From an uncultured Clostridia bacterium (GTDB lineage Bacteria; Bacillota; Clostridia; Oscillospirales; Ruminococcaceae): a DNA stretch of 32,710 nt. A program made the position numbers and the translations under genes. The notes under the pieces are model-generated. The model ran no database searches, was not told the DNA's origin, and was given only the letters and a program-made list of their open reading frames with translations. This document shows, piece after piece, positions 32,121 to 32,710 of this stretch. Numbering within the stretch: position 1 is the stretch's first letter; every line of letters begins with the position of its first letter. Where the stretch lies: positions 1 to 32,710 of the forward strand of contig CANQYC010000007.1 of assembly GCA_947627945.1 (NCBI GenBank), written 5' to 3'.

Positions 32121-32710
32121 ATGGCAAAACAAAAGAAGAAGGGACATGTTGCGATCCCGTTCCTGCTCGCACTGCTGCTTGGCATCATGGTCATCGGCGG
32201 CATTGCGATGCTGCTGTTCCGTCAGCTCGACAGGAACAATGTCCCCATCCTGCAATGGCAGGAAAATGTAAAAAAGCCCACTGCTGCGGACGATATGACC
32301 ATTCTCTTTGTACTTGACGAGGAGACGGACGGCTGCCAGACCACATTTCTGCTGACACGGCTCCTGCCGGCACGCAAGCAGGTGGTATTCATTGGCATCC
32401 CGGCAAACATGCTCACCGTGATGGACGGCAGACAGGACACGCTCGAGGGCTTCTACCGCAGCGGCGGCATCCAGAGCGTGGAAACGGCACTGAAAAATGA
32501 GACGAGCATCACCGTCGACCGCTATGTCATACTGGGTTCAGAGGGATTCCAGAAGATCTGCAATATCTTCGGCGGGGTGAATTATCTGGTACCCAACGGC
32601 GTGATCGGTCTGCCGGCGGATGCACAGGCGCAGTACCTCGGACCTGCCCAGATCGAAAAGCTCATCACGAACCTTGCGTACCGTGACAGCAAGGAATTCA
32701 CACACGGCGA
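32121..32710 (+). CDS. LytR-CpsA-Psr (LCP)-like membrane protein, probably non-catalytic (5' part)
   Basis: The frame is cut by the window edge after 196 codons. AAGGAGG 7 nt before 32121 sets the start. A basic N-terminus (MAKQKKKG) is followed by a transmembrane helix at 11-34, then an extracellular domain. It matches the LCP layout: M-T-I-L-F-V-L-D-E, a stretch V-V-F-I-G-I-P-A-N-M, and D-R-Y-V-I-L-G-S-E-G-F-Q-K-I, then F-G-G-V-N-Y. LCP enzymes attach anionic polymers to peptidoglycan using S-I-P-R-D and R-S-D motifs; here they read G-I-P-A-N and C-Q-T, so key arginine and aspartate residues seem missing. This is comparison from memory. It could be a divergent LCP or a regulatory relative. 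Confidence 0.7.
   Translation, partial: MAKQKKKGHVAIPFLLALLLGIMVIGGIAMLLFRQLDRNNVPILQWQENVKKPTAADDMTILFVLDEETDGCQTTFLLTRLLPARKQVVFIGIPANMLTVMDGRQDTLEGFYRSGGIQSVETALKNETSITVDRYVILGSEGFQKICNIFGGVNYLVPNGVIGLPADAQAQYLGPAQIEKLITNLAYRDSKEFTHG

Overview
This window looks like a chromosomal segment of a gut-type Firmicute of the Ruminococcus/Oscillospiraceae kind. That assignment is an inference. It rests on a type I dockerin on a secreted leucine-rich-repeat protein, tandem cohesin-like surface repeats, a sporulation protease (SpoIVB), a c-di-AMP receptor/HolB/RicT cluster, a fused SecDF, and GC-rich coding sequence with strong AGGAGG ribosome binding sites. I recognise no phage, insertion sequence, CRISPR array, tRNA or rRNA.

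Layout. 1-1226 (-) is the 5' part of a surface protein with two cohesin-like repeats; it is divergent from a CAP-domain lipoprotein (1501-2361, +). 2438-6244 (+) is one translation/secretion operon: ylxM-ffh-rpsP-khpA-rimM-trmD. It is followed by a membrane-anchored XRE regulator and ptsH (HPr). spoIVB (7544-8725, -) converges on ptsH. Then come a small membrane protein, the dockerin LRR protein and a large membrane-anchored L,D-transpeptidase, all on +.

13525-15017 (-) is a two-gene operon (DUF1624-type acyltransferase, then thymidylate kinase). It is preceded by a 460-bp non-coding block packed with hairpins and internal repeats. 15482-19701 (-) holds darA-holB-ricT, coupled by 4-base overlaps, then an Orn/Lys/Arg-decarboxylase-fold protein whose promoter is separated from its start codon by an intrinsic terminator, then a histidine phosphatase. 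19787-21677 (-) is a pair of bacterial PH-domain membrane proteins, divergent from an AGCS amino-acid:sodium symporter (+).

23150-25477 (-) is secDF. 25676-29884 (-) is a 2-hydroxyacyl-CoA-dehydratase-like subunit and its large double-ASKHA activase. 30018-31187 (-) is alanine racemase, divergent from a DUF1273/YpsA-like SLOG protein. The window ends inside a LytR-CpsA-Psr-like protein that seems to lack the family's catalytic arginines.

How the parts connect. The core operons serve protein synthesis, targeting and export (ffh, secDF, rpsP, rimM, trmD). Several others serve the envelope (L,D-transpeptidase, alr, LCP-like, PH-domain and CAP proteins). The most unusual items are regulatory or structural: the promoter-terminator leader at 17347-17442, the composite hairpin element at 15119-15480, an 18-bp perfect palindrome upstream of ptsH, an antisense promoter at 31978-32006, and a recurring TRTG-N extended -10 element in most promoters. 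Many coding assignments are secure; the regulatory ones come from pattern reading only.
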